Assembly (NCBI RefSeq): GCF_932526225.1 | Contig: NC_064048.1 | Span: forward strand, 7,605,015-7,669,014 | From: Nematostella vectensis | Lineage: Eukaryota > Cnidaria > Anthozoa > Actiniaria > Edwardsiidae | Reading direction: 5' to 3' | Length of the DNA stretch: 64,000 nucleotides | In this document: piece after piece, positions 11,629 through 22,948 of the stretch | Numbering within the stretch: the stretch's first letter is position 1 | Layout: every line of letters starts with the position of its first letter | Translations under genes and position numbers: made by a program | Notes under the pieces: model-generated | What the model was told of the DNA's origin: nothing | Databases searched by the model: none | The model's input: only the letters and a program-made list of their open reading frames with translations

Positions 11629-12282
11629 ATGGCGGATGAATTTACACCTGAAAGACAGAGGTCGGAGTTTCTATCAAAAATTGGCGCTCAATACGCACAA
11701 ACGATTCCAGAAATATCAAGATTTTATTTCAACCAGTTTGAGCAATACAGCAAAGAGTACCAAGGTGGTCAAATTCAGGGACTTCGGGAAAAATACTGCG
11801 AAAAATGTGGCAGTCAATTCGATGCGAAAAATTGCAAAGTAAGGATTGTTAAAAAAATTAAATCAAATAAGAGAAGGCGGTATAAGAAACAAGTGTCAAA
11901 TAGTGTGGATGGAATTACTTCATCAAGGAAGAGATTTGGAAAATACGAACATTCTACCAAGTCCAAGATTGCACATAGAAAAAGATGCCTCATATCAAAA
12001 ACATGCCAAATTTGTGAGAATGTGACTTATATAGAAGGCACACAAAGGCAAATAAGAAAAGAAAAAAGCCCACCAAATGACTTAAGCAATATGACCCCAA
12101 TTTCTGATAAAGATCCCAATACAAACTCCACGCCCAAGATGACGCAGTCTGCAAAGAAACGCCAGAGGATCAATATGAGGTTGAATAAACTTAAACTTGA
12201 AGCCAAAAGACTATCTGAGGTTGATTTACAACAGGTAAACAAGAGTCAGACAAGCTTAGCAGATTTTCTATCCAGTGTGTAG
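11629..12282 (+). CDS. C18orf21: C18orf21/UPF0711-like protein (putative RNase MRP subunit)
   Basis: Single exon, 217 aa. The frame is open from 11467, but the start chosen is ATG 11629 in CAACATGGCGG context, giving MADEFTPERQ; the upstream stretch is unlike the family. A zinc-binding pattern is split between CEKCGSQF (residues ~60-67) and CQICENVTY (~126-134), separated by a basic region, as in human C18orf21 and the RPP21/Rpr2-type fold. The C-terminus LADFLSSV matches the family's short conserved tail. The vertebrate protein has been described as an RNase MRP-specific subunit; a nucleolar RNA-processing role here is by homology. An AATAAA follows at 12411-12416. Head-to-head with SCFD2. 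Confidence 0.8.
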   Translation: MADEFTPERQRSEFLSKIGAQYAQTIPEISRFYFNQFEQYSKEYQGGQIQGLREKYCEKCGSQFDAKNCKVRIVKKIKSNKRRRYKKQVSNSVDGITSSRKRFGKYEHSTKSKIAHRKRCLISKTCQICENVTYIEGTQRQIRKEKSPPNDLSNMTPISDKDPNTNSTPKMTQSAKKRQRINMRLNKLKLEAKRLSEVDLQQVNKSQTSLADFLSSV

Positions 12283-12410
12283 GTCAGCTAGACTCAGACA
12301 AGCCTGGCAGATTTCATACGCATTTGGCAAATTATACTTTACTAAGCCCTCTCCCCATACACTTTATCACTTTATAAAAAAAATCTAAATTAAGCACAAA
12401 TCCTCAAAGA

Positions 12411-12416
12411 AATAAA
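12411..12416 (+). terminator. Poly(A) signal for the C18orf21-like gene
   Basis: AATAAA 129 bases after the stop codon, the first canonical signal downstream. Confidence 0.6.
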
Positions 12417-12606
12417 CCTGATCAGTGATTCTGATTCTTTTTAGGTTTTAATTTGTTGCTGTGCGCGCTCTTTTTGCTCCTATTTCTGTTTTTCAGGTAC
12501 TCTGCAACGCAACATTATGCCTCTGACTCATTTCAAAGTCTGATTTCTCAACTTTTAGAATCAGAACAGAATAAAAGGAACTGGTGGCCATTGTAAGAGA
12601 TTGTAT

Positions 12607-13150
12607 CTTTCTCCATCTCTCCATAGTGCGCATGTTCAAGGTTTTTCCGTCATGTCGCTTGGGCTACCTGTGTTTTGATACCAGAATGTGTCAGGGGGAA
12701 TGAGGGGGACTTGATTCTCTCTACTTATGGGCCTCTGATCAATTATAGTGTTTTAGGTGCATGCATCCCAAAGAAGGAAAAACGATATTATCTTATGCCC
12801 TCAACACCACCGTTAAATTTCCCTGTGCATCAATTAGAGACACTAGGTTGGGTGAAGAGTGTTCTACCCTGGGTACCAGAGCCTTCAGACTTCTCTTGTC
12901 CAGTCACGGCATAGAGTCACTGTACGAGAGAAGTCTGGAGGCTCTGGTACCCAGGGTAGGAGTATGCATACAATATGACAATTTTGTACGGCATTTTCTT
13001 CTAGGCAGTCCAAGAAGGGCTCCCCCCCACCCACCTCACCTATCCGGTATTGAATTCTTTCTCCATCTCTTCATGTGCGCATGTTCAGGGTTTTTCCGTC
13101 ATGTCGCTTGGGCTACCTGTGTTTGCCAACCAGAATGTGTCAGCGGTGAG
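12607..13150. repeat. Direct repeat pair (~95 bp) flanking a small inverted-repeat element
   Basis: The block from TTTCTCCATCTCTCC to CCAGAATGTGTCAG occurs at about 12607-12700 and again at about 13055-13142, roughly 440 bp apart, with few differences. Between them lies the 96-bp inverted-repeat element. No coding support is seen here. Confidence 0.75.
12864..12959. mobile_element. 96-bp hairpin MITE (CTACCCTGGGTACCAGAG)
   Basis: The ends are exact reverse complements: CTACCCTGGGTACCAGAGCC and GGCTCTGGTACCCAGGGTAG. The complementarity continues almost to the centre (CAGACTTCTCTTGT against ACGAGAGAAGTCTG), so the whole element folds into one hairpin. Confidence 0.85.
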
Positions 13151-13159
13151 GGTGAGCAC

Positions 13160-14520
13160 TAAAAACTGAAAAAATGTTCTTAAAGATGATATATTTTTAC
13201 TTATATCCGCGGGTTTTCAAACCAATTTACTTCACTACTGCAATGTATATCTCATGCATCTATTGAAACGTCATTAAAAAGTTTACCTTGAATAATGTGC
13301 GGTTTAGATGAGCTTCCCCCGCTGACGTGCATTCAGTGAAGGAAAGCTTATTTTCCTCCCCAAAAAACCCGGCTCTCATCCGTTTGTCGACAATTAATGG
13401 TATTTAGTTTTGTTTCCTGTGCAGTCCCGTCTGTCAGTTCACATATGTACAGTTCTTTATAAAACCGTACTTGTTCGTCGAGTATCTGAAGAATCAAGGG
13501 CACCCAACGACTAAAATTTCACAACCGGCCTAAAATGAGTTAAGATACCGTTTTTATTCGTTTGCAGTCATTTTTATACAGTATAGAGCTTTCCTAGATA
13601 TTTTTTATCTGTTTGGATTTGCTAGGCGAAATTACAGCCATCCGAAAAATCTAGTTATTAATCCCGAAGCATCCGAAACTCCTAGAGATTCTAAGATCCT
13701 TAAGCGAAATTCCTAAGTTATGTCCCTTGTATACTCGCTCCCGAAAATACTAGGGTTCCTTTTTTTAAAGCATGTCGGACGTAAAAATCTCCCTAAAATG
13801 GTGATGGTGATAACAAAAGCAATCCGAAAAACATAGGTGATCCAGCTCTTTTCCCGAGAAACATAGGTGATCTAAAAATACAAATTTCGAAAAAAGTAGA
13901 CATTTCTAGGCCGACCCCGAAATCCGCAGGTGACCTTGCTTTCGAACAGATATTTGACCAAAAATTGTCATTACATCAGCATTTCAAACAGGCACCCTAG
14001 CCTGTTCGCTTGGAAGTTTATCTGATGCAGAGATAAGGCCCACTTTTGTTCTTTTGGTCATTTCTTTCGAACGAAGTGATTTTATTGTTTCGTATGAAGT
14101 GGGTGGAAAGCGAATTTTGAGAGCAAACAAATGTTTCATTAACGCCTTTACTTGCGCCTCTACATAGGGTTTCCTTCGCGTTTCCTCGCTTTTGAAAATA
14201 TATTTTAAAAAACCTCTATAGCTCATGTAATTCAAACTAGGATATGTTCTTATTATTGATCTATTTACTCTATTCTTTCACCTGGCCGATTCAATTGAAA
14301 AAAGACTACTTTTTTATTCTTTAAAAATTCGTAAAAGTGCATGTTTAGAAGAAAACTCCCACCCTCGCAATATATTCGTGCTCAAGGAACTTCTAAGCTT
14401 TATTATTTTAGAATGACTTGAATTTATCGTGTTTTTGGTACTATAAATATAATCTAAAAGTTCTGTCATCAACTGAATGATTAGCGAAACTATGATTTAC
14501 GACGGCGGAGGCGTCAATAA
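13160..14520. other. Intergenic, no gene seen
   Basis: AT-rich sequence with several short degenerate motifs of the form CCGAAAAACATAGGTGATC near 13810-13940. The 83-residue minus frame at 13984-14235 has no recognisable domain and no splice or promoter context. Confidence 0.6.
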
Positions 14521-14526
14521 GTCGCT

Positions 14527-14692
14527 CAGTGGCGGATCTAGGGGGATGGTTTAGGGGGTTTAACCCCCCCCCCCCCCCCCATTGGGCTGCCATAAAGCCA
14601 TATGTAACAAAAAAATTGCGCCCTTCCCCCTTTGTCACTGAGCCAAACCCCCCCTTTAGTATAAAGCTAGATCCGCCCCTGGAGCTTGATGT
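14527..14692. mobile_element. Short G/C-tract inverted-repeat element
   Basis: About 165 bp with CAGTGGCGGATCTAG at the left and CTAGATCCGCCCCTG at the right, plus internal homopolymer C. The same architecture as the other G/C-tract elements in the window. Confidence 0.7.
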
Positions 14693-14699
14693 CCTAGAT

Positions 14700-15960
14700 G
14701 ATTTTTTCGCGCACTAAGCAAAAAAAAAAAAAATGATAGCGCGCGCGCGCTGAAATCCTGTATCCTGCGTTTACGCCACGCGCTCTCTCTGCCGCATCCT
14801 CCCCAGGAGTTTCAAAGACAAGACCCCGTCATTTATTATTTCAACAGCTATTTTTTTCTTCTTTTTCCAGCTTTATTTGCCAATTTTCGCGCAACGAATT
14901 AAATGTTTACAATGTGCATCTGTGTCAATATACTTGGAATAAGTGTTGCGATAGAGGATCGCGGAATAGGGCTTCACGCTTTGCTAGTATGGTATACCTA
15001 CAAATATATAGGAGCAGTTTTCAGAAAAAAAAACGAAGCAGAACGACCTTATTTTGGTTTAGAATTGCTTTCGACACTCTACCCCTCACCCCTTTCATTA
15101 TACGATGATAAGCAAACAACAACAATATTTAACCGTTTTTTTAGGAAAACTTTCTCCCGTACTTTTTGTTGGTTTATCTTAGCGTTATTTTTGTTGAGAC
15201 GTCGCATTATAATATCCATAATCTATTTAATAGTGCTTATTTGGATAGGCTATGCGATCATTTTACCACATCCAATTTATGTACCATTGAAAGTCAGTTG
15301 GGATTGCGCTCAGACAAAGGTCCAAAAGAGCCTCAAAAAGTGCCAACAAGTTTACTGTTAATGAGATCATTTCTCTCGTGTAAAATAAGTGATCGATAAA
15401 GCATATCGATTGGTTTGCACAGCTAACACGCCAGCCAATCAGCTTGGTGGAATCCGAACACCTGCAATGTCTAATTCAATAAGCCGAAATTATATAAATT
15501 TCAATCCAAACAATGTGAATAGTATTTGGAAAAGGAGGAAATTCAGTAGATTAATTTTCTTTTAATTTAGGGTTTGTTTCCATCTAAACATGTTTTTGGT
15601 AGTGTTTGATTGGCCGAGCTAATAGCCTTCGTTCATAAGCACGGAAACAAGCAAATCATTTCCAAATGAAAACATTATCGCCTCTCGTGATATTGAAATA
15701 ATTCCTAATAAATTCACAATTCAGTGAAATAACCACTGTGTAACAGCAAAACAGCAAATGAATGACCTTGTTTGTTTAGGAGCGTGAAACTAGGATTTTT
15801 TATATTATTTGGGCTTTAATTTTTAGCTTATCTCATGTTTTGGACTAGAGGAAGTTCTCTTCGTTGTCAAAGAACTTAGGCTCTAAATTTCCGGCTTTGG
15901 CTGAAAAAGCGCATATTTACAAGACAAAGGCTAATGAATAAAACATTCTGAGCCCAGTAA
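14700..15960. other. Upstream region of the bHLH gene, no gene recognised
   Basis: Contains a GC dinucleotide run near 14739-14752 and AT-rich DNA. A 152-residue plus frame (14903-15361) is hydrophobic near its end but matches no family I know and has base composition like the surrounding non-coding DNA. The stretch could hold enhancers for the bHLH gene. Confidence 0.5.
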
Positions 15961-15972
15961 ATGGTTCACCGG

Positions 15973-15978
15973 TATATA
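15973..15978 (+). promoter_or_regulatory. Probable TATA box of the achaete-scute gene
   Basis: TATATA in GGTATATACAAACACG, 86 bases before the ATG. Sequence about 25-35 bases downstream (TGTTGTGAGTCTTAG) would be the start site, giving a short 5' UTR. Compact TATA promoters are common for intronless developmental bHLH genes. Confidence 0.5.
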
Positions 15979-16058
15979 CAAACACGTTCTGTTGTGAGTC
16001 TTAGCAAGACCGGCACATCCTCTGAGGAGAAACGTCGGTCTGAAGGAAAACAATAATC

Positions 16059-16526
16059 ATGAGCGAAGTGATAGAGAAAAAGAAAAAGCGAGTGGAAAAA
16101 CGCGTGGATAATAATGAGAATGAAGTTCATTCAGTTAAAAACGGCGTGGAGACAATTGCCCCGGCAAAAAAGAAGACGAAAGTAGCATTGGAAAGCTTGG
16201 AAGGGAGTAATACTAAAGTTGTAGCTAAAAAGAAGTGTACCACTTTGGCTTTTCATATGGAGCCGAGTGCGGTAGCGAGGCGTAATGAAAGAGAAAGGAA
16301 CCGAGTTCGTCTAGTTAATGACGGATTTTCCTCACTACGCCAACACATTCCGTATTTTCCAGAAAAGAAGAAATTATCTAAAGTGGAGACGTTGCGGTGC
16401 GCGGTAGCATACATAAAACATTTGCAATCTTTAATCGAAGAATATGATGCGGAAAAAATTGAAGCGTACACTGAACATAAAAATGGAGATTTGAAATATG
16501 AGAGCTGGGTAGTGAGCGAGCGATAA
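16059..16526 (+). CDS. ash: Achaete-scute family bHLH transcription factor
   Basis: Single exon, 155 aa. Residues 1-72 are lysine-rich and low-complexity (a likely nuclear localisation region). The bHLH is at about 74-128: basic region [17 protein letters not shown], helix 1 [10 protein letters not shown], a short loop with [13 protein letters not shown], and helix 2 [14 protein letters not shown]. The RERNRV basic region and [10 protein letters not shown] loop are diagnostic of the achaete-scute (ASC) class, which dimerises with E proteins on E-boxes and drives neurogenesis. The tail is short, ending [10 protein letters not shown], rather than the WW-type ASC C-terminus. Sea anemones carry several ash paralogues; I cannot say which one this is. 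Confidence 0.93.
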   Translation: MSEVIEKKKKRVEKRVDNNENEVHSVKNGVETIAPAKKKTKVALESLEGSNTKVVAKKKCTTLAFHMEPSAVARRNERERNRVRLVNDGFSSLRQHIPYFPEKKKLSKVETLRCAVAYIKHLQSLIEEYDAEKIEAYTEHKNGDLKYESWVVSER

Positions 16527-18700
16527 ATCGCTAAAAGATGTCAAAACGGAACTACTCCGGGGTAAATCAGCTGATTCAGAGCCCGAGGTTTTCCTGAAAA
16601 GCCGCCTGTTGAGATAGAAGAAATTCTACAAGAAAACACGCGGTTAGAATACAGCAACAACAGCATTGCAATCAAGGACAGAACAGAAAACGCTCATATT
16701 TTCCCCCTAAGTGCCAATAAGTTCATTTTAATTGAAAGCCTAGAATATAGGATGTAAAATATTTAATGATGAAGACGAAAGTCCATCTATGACGCTAATG
16801 GATTCCCCCATGGGTATTGATATTGCGAATGTTTACAAAATAGAATATTGGATGGACAAACGATGCACTGAATGATATTTTTCTTTCACCGAAGACTCTA
16901 AGACACCGTGCGAAAAAACCTTTGTTGCAACAGACATTGGCAATCTTGAAATCTCCGCTTAACTCGAGTTATCTAAAATCAATATATTTTATTCTAAACT
17001 TCTCAGAATACAAATTTTTTAACATGTATTTTGTTGATAAAGTCTGATTCCAGGGAGTGTTTTAGATTAAGAAGTTGAATGTTCAGGGAGTTTTACTCGA
17101 TTCCCCCTATCCCATGGGTTTCGTAATGTTTATTTGTTTTTGCCACGCCGGGATTCTGACGGCCATGCGTTAAGAGTTTGCTATTTCTCATAGGAATTTA
17201 ATGCCTGCAAGACACACCACCAGTTAATACCACAAGCAACGGCAAACAATCCATATACACTTAGCATTTCGACATTTCAGTAACATTTCACTAAAGAGAC
17301 GAAAAACTTTCCGTAAACTAACGCCGTATTAAAGTTTAAATTGAGCTAACATGAATTATTTAAAAATTCGACATCCAAAAGCAATAAAGTTTCGAAGGTT
17401 TCTTTTTTAAGAAGAAAAACTCTTGAGACCCTTAAGTGGTCATAAGCGAAAATAAAAATTTGAGTTGTCCTTTGTTCTAAAAATTTGTCGGAAAGTTGTT
17501 TTTGAAAAAAGACAATGCAAAGGCCGTGTTTTTGCAACAAAGCTCAGCTCAAACATTCTATTTGACTTAAACCATGAAAACACATAAAGATTTTATCTGT
17601 AAGAAGTAAAAAGTATTTTCCACGCTAAAAAGCCCATATCCCAATCGAAGTGCAAAAAAAAAAAATCCGGGCGATTCCTTTGCTTTCCTCATTATTAGAA
17701 TTTTCGTCTTCTTTCCAGCGTAGATCAAGGGACACAGTTTGATAACCGTCTTCCATAGATTTTTTGTATGAATGATTGATACATAAATTGCAAATCTCGT
17801 GAAAGATTTAAACTTTACGATAAGACAAGAGAACGCACATGGCCTCCCATTATTCTGCGAGAGGAAAATTCTCATGGTAGCTGCCATCACGTATATCTCT
17901 TTCTTGAATAGAGCTTAACCTGGAAAAACTCGTAAATGTAAATGTTTCATTCATAGTTCTAAAATATCTATCGTACTTTTCACTACTTTTCACATTTTAT
18001 AAAATTATATATCATGAAAAACATTAGAAAAAGCTACAGCTTTTTTATACATTTTCTGTCAAACAGGCACAATACAAACAAACAAAGAGCTTTCAAACTT
18101 TGAAAATGAGTATATGAGACTAAAAAGCTATATAGAGATGTATGGACTTATTTATAGTTATATGCCTTTCAAATAACACAATTCACTAGCTTTATCTGTC
18201 AATCTGCGGATAGAAATCTGAACTGCATGGATTTTGTCGTGAATAACATTACCGAAGGAAATAAGTGATATACACATATTATGATCACAAACAAAATCCC
18301 CGAATAGAATGATAGTCTTTTAAAGCTTCAAGAACTAAAAATTTACGAGGGTAAATAGGGACGCAATTTTTCAATTTTTGCATTCATTCATTCAATTTTC
18401 ATTCATTCAATTTTTGAATTGTCATTTTATCGCTAAATCAAATTTCGCGCAAAAAATATTTCTCAGACTCAGTTCAAGTCGTTATGTGTCAGTAGATTCT
18501 CACCTTTCTTAACATTTTTAATCGTCTTTTAAGAAAATATTAAAACAACAAATCGAATATTTTCTTAATAAACAATATACATTTTCCGTCGATATCTGAC
18601 GGGTCGGCAATGAAAAGAAACTTGAAACAATTCAAAATCTCTAGAAAAACAAAAATCGAGGGAAGCAATCCTTTGTTTTTCCCAGAGAAAAAGGGTCAAG
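16527..18700. other. 3' flank and intergenic DNA, no gene seen
   Basis: AT-rich. The first 200 bases may be the 3' UTR of the bHLH gene. Frames of 60-110 residues on the minus strand (17346-17890) show no family resemblance. Confidence 0.5.
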
Positions 18701-18702
18701 AT

Positions 18703-19199
18703 AAGGAACACTTCCCCTTAGACAGAAACACTTCCCCTTAGACAGAAACACCTCCCCTTAGACAGAAACACCTCCCCTTAGACAGGAACACTTCCCCTTA
18801 GACAGGAACTCTTCCCCTTAGACAGGAACACTTCCCCTTAGACAGGAACACTTCCCCTTAGACAGGAACACTTCCCCTTAGACAGGAACACTTCCCCTTA
18901 GACAGGAACACTTCCCCTTAGACAGGAACACTTCCCCTTAGACAGGAACACCTCCCCTTAGACAGGAACACCTCCCCTTAGACAGGAACACCTCCCCTTA
19001 GACAGGAACACCTCCCCTTAGACAGGAACACTTCCCCTTAGACAGGAACACCTCCCCTTAGACAGGAACGCTTCCCCTTAGACAGGAACGCTTCCCCTTA
19101 GACAGGAACACTTCCCCTTAGCCAGGAACACTTCCCCTTAGACAGGAACACTTCCCCTTAGACAGGAACACTTCCCCTTAGACAGGAACATTTCCCCTT
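18703..19199. repeat. 20-bp minisatellite, about 25 copies
   Basis: Head-to-tail units of AGGAACACTTCCCCTTAGAC with exact 20-bp phasing over almost 500 bp. Variation is confined to a few positions (CTTCCCC or CCTCCCC; GACAG, GACAGAA or GCCAG). There are no spacers, so it is not a CRISPR-like array. It lies just beyond the 3' end of the ALDH16A1 gene. Confidence 0.97.
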
Positions 19200-19234
19200 T
19201 TTTTTCAAAAAAGGACATGCATTTTCAAAGGGGC

Positions 19235-19240
19235 TTTATT
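19235..19240 (-). terminator. Poly(A) signal for ALDH16A1
   Basis: TTTATT on the plus strand (AATAAA on the transcript), 345 bases beyond the stop codon and immediately before the minisatellite. Confidence 0.6.
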
Positions 19241-19584
19241 ATAATTCATTTTAATTCCCCACTTACTCCACACAACTCAAATGGACTCTTGGTCTATGAA
19301 TCGGATATTTTCCTAGTTTTTCAGTCTATTTTTCTAGCATATAAGGAGTGCATAAACCTATTACAATTGTACTGCATGAATACACGTGATCCGTTACTTC
19401 ACTGGTACCAAATAAATAACAATAGTTTTGCCATTTATTCGGATTTCCTGTGGTTGACCGTGAAGGGTCAAATTACCGACCACAGGGTACCCGAATAGAC
19501 CAATACCACAGAAAACCTGGATAGGACGTCTAGTTTTGATGATCGTATACCTCAAATTTGAGGACCGTCCCACTTTTTTCGTGA

Positions 19585-22500
19585 TTAGTTTGCGAATATA
19601 TCACCCATTGGCATCCACATATTCTTACACTCGACCGAATTGATCAAAAATTCCTCTCCCTGACCCTGCTGGGAGTCCAGCCACTTGCGCGCGCATCCGT
19701 AACTGACCCACGTCCGCTTGACATTGACTGCAGACGCGTACTCGACAAACTTGCTGCCCTCGGCTGAGCCGAAGTACCACATTGCCTGGACGTCTTGGTG
19801 TTCTGCAAGGTATTTAGTGAGGTGGTCCCTGTCACCTGTTACAATGTTGACGACCCCGGCGGGGAGATCGGAGGTGTCGAATACCTATAAAAAGAGGGGT
19901 AAGGGCGTAAAGAAGCTAAGAAAGAAGGCAGCATGTCCATAGAAAAGACCGATGGCATAGGCGAAAAAAAAAATGAAAAATGCGCATTGACATCAGTCAT
20001 AGTATACGGACTGCTCCCACGCAGTTTATTTTTATCTTGATTTTTATTTTCAGTGTGAGTAAAGGCCCTGTCACACGTACGTTTTTTCTCTTGCGACCTG
20101 TCTCGCAAAAAAAAATTGTTGCAGGTCGCACGCGCATTGTTTTGCGTGTGACACCCACTTTGCAACTTGTTTTGCATTTCTCAAAGTCGCACAAAAAGTA
20201 GAACGCTCTTCTACTTTCTGCAACAAATTGTTTCAAGTCGCAAGAAAAAACTTCACGTGTGACAGGGCGCGTGCGACCTGCAACAATGTTTTTGCGAGAC
20301 AAGCCGCAAGAGAAAAGAACGTACGTGTGACAGGGCCTTAAGTACGTCCGCACTGTCACTAAGGGCTTAACCACGGGCTGGCTTTCCCAGCGGAACATTC
20401 ATTTCTTTTATTTTGATTTAATGACAAGCGGTGAATGACGGGAAAATAGAGCATTTAAAGAGTTTCAGAACTGAATGACAAGAAAATGGAAGATGCGGGC
20501 GTTATAAAGCAGGCCAAGGGGGGGGGGGATGGAAGATCGTCACATTCTATTTCACGATTGGATAAAAAACATTTCGTCATAGATAATAATAATAATGATT
20601 ACCCGTGGCTGGAATATATGTTAAGTTGAACTCCTACGAGGAGTTTTGAAATTTTTAAATCGTATCTTATAGGTCAAACATGAAAATTTCAGGCAAAAAC
20701 ACACGGCTTCCTTTATATTTTATGCTCCATTTCCAGCAGTCGCAAGGCCAAAACGATTCACGTAGTAGTTATTTCCAGCCCTGTTATCGCACGCGCATCA
20801 ATTACCTGATACATATCTGCGGCAACCACCGGATACTTCTCGCTGGGCACAATCACCACTGTGTTTCCGCGGATTATAGCCGGCGCCAGTAGCGATACGA
20901 ACGCAAGGAGAGGGCATTCATCCGGGCAAGCGATGCCTATGACGCCTACGGGTTCGTGGATCTTTACTGTCGCCCCGTAAAAAGGGGTTTCCTTAAAAAG
21001 CAATGGTTATAATGATTTATGATTTATAAGGCTTCTACCACTATTACACATATGAAATAGCGGTAAGGTTGACACAACAGAGCACAGCTCCAACTCAAGT
21101 GTAACCTCGGTTAGTAAGCACTGTCACTGGGGGTGGTCACTGCCAGAGGGTTTATTGCGTCCCCAGTGGTTCTTTTACGTCCCTTCGGTTCAGGTTTAGT
21201 GTAGTACAGCTTGAAGAGACGGGACCTCCGGTTTAGTGTCCTTATCCGAGAAGACTGGAAACACGGGAGAATAACTTCAACTCACTTGTGACAAATTCGA
21301 TTCAAGGCAGGGACCCGGAAAAATCCCCAGTTTGAGCCAGGATTCGAACCTGGGCCACAGCGGTGAGAGGCCGACGCGCTAACACACTAGGCCACCCGTG
21401 CTTTCATTTATAAAAAAACATCGCCTGTTTTATCTGATATCACGCGTCGAAAGTCTGAAAAACAGACTAAGCATAAAATATGGTAGGTCTATAACTAAAC
21501 GAAGAAAAAAGTTTTGATCAACAGAAAGGAGAAGTTCTTTCTGTGCGTGCAGAGAGGTAGCCTACTACGCAGGCATCTCGGGTGTTTTTTTGGACATTTT
21601 CAATTGGGATTCCTGTGGTACTATTCATGGAGGGAGGGGAAGTGCCTTAATTTGTCTTATCCCATTTGTCCTACTAACCTGGACGGTTCCCCCGAACTTA
21701 TCCGCATAAGCGCCGTAGTAGAAGAGCCGTTGTATTGAAGCGTCCACTTCTGCTTTACACTCGTCCAATGATTGGCCGGTCATATCCGATATTCGGGCCG
21801 CTACCTCAGCACGCCTCATTTCTAAGTTTTCGGCCAAGTAGTACACTATCTGCGCTCTGTTGTGAGCTGCTCTTTTACCCCACCTGTAAAAAATACCATT
21901 TCTCACTGCATGACGAATGGTGAACTGTGGTTGATCACACAGTTAAAAAGGTTGTCGAACAGCGAAGGCCAGTATAGGAAATAATGGATTACAATTTTGT
22001 TTAGCGTTTTTTGTTTAAAATCATCGCAGATTGTTACGTAATCGATCGGGTGTAAACTGATGATAATGCGGCTTTAAACAAGCTTTGTAAACATGGGTAA
22101 ATCGGTGTGAGGCAACTATGTAATATTTAGCTGCTTTTGGCTCTTGAATACCTTATTATAGGAAAATCCGCGTTAATTAAATATACCTTAATTAAGTTAA
22201 GTGTTTATTTAATAAACGTTAATTAATAAACGTAATTTAATAAACGTTAATTAATATTGAATGTTATCAAAGATCGAAAACAAAATTCAACGACTTCTAA
22301 AACAATATGTTTATTAATAAGAAGCTTCACATAGTGTTTAATGGTCTCCTTGGTTTGGCTCGTCATTACTTTTGGCATCAGAAAAGTATTTCCGAGCAAG
22401 AAATGAAGAAGTAAATGCTGCCATCTTTGGATCCGCGTTAATTTAGTTTATCTGAACACGTTAATTCGCGTTAATTTAGTTTATCTGGACACGTTAATTC

Positions 22501-22906
22501 GCGTTAATTTCACTTATTTTGATTCAAATTGTGCAAAAATTCGCGATAATTTGGTACGCGTACATTTAATAGACTTTAATATCTACCAGCGTTAATTTCC
22601 TATAATGACCGATTCTGACCAGTAAAGGTTTAAAATGGGTTAATACATGACATCGTACCCTGATGCCGCCTTATGTGCTGCTTCCACTGCCTCTCTGATG
22701 TCCTTCCTGTTGCCATCTGCCACTTGTGCTATCACCTCCCCGGAGGGGTTCAGGATTGGTCTTGAGTAGTTGCCATCAGGTCGCTTCTGGGCTCCTCCGA
22801 TGTACATCTTGTAGGTGTGGTCGATGCTGACACAAACGCATTAGAGATCAATCCAAAAAGAAAACAGAAAAAAAGGAAAGAAAAAAAATATTAAATAAAA
22901 ATATCA

Positions 22907-22948
<42 letters not shown>

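Noticed and set aside
13984-14235. 83-residue minus frame
   Set aside because: No domain, no splice or promoter support, and repeat-like surroundings.
14903-15361. 152-residue membrane-like protein
   Set aside because: Base composition and codon use match flanking DNA, no family resemblance, no promoter or poly(A) context beyond chance.
18703-19199. CRISPR-like or transcribed repeat array
   Set aside because: Units are contiguous with no unique spacers, in an animal genome; it is a minisatellite.
21330-21401. Functional tRNA gene
   Set aside because: A and B boxes are present but the acceptor stem cannot pair and the sequence continues into a SINE body.
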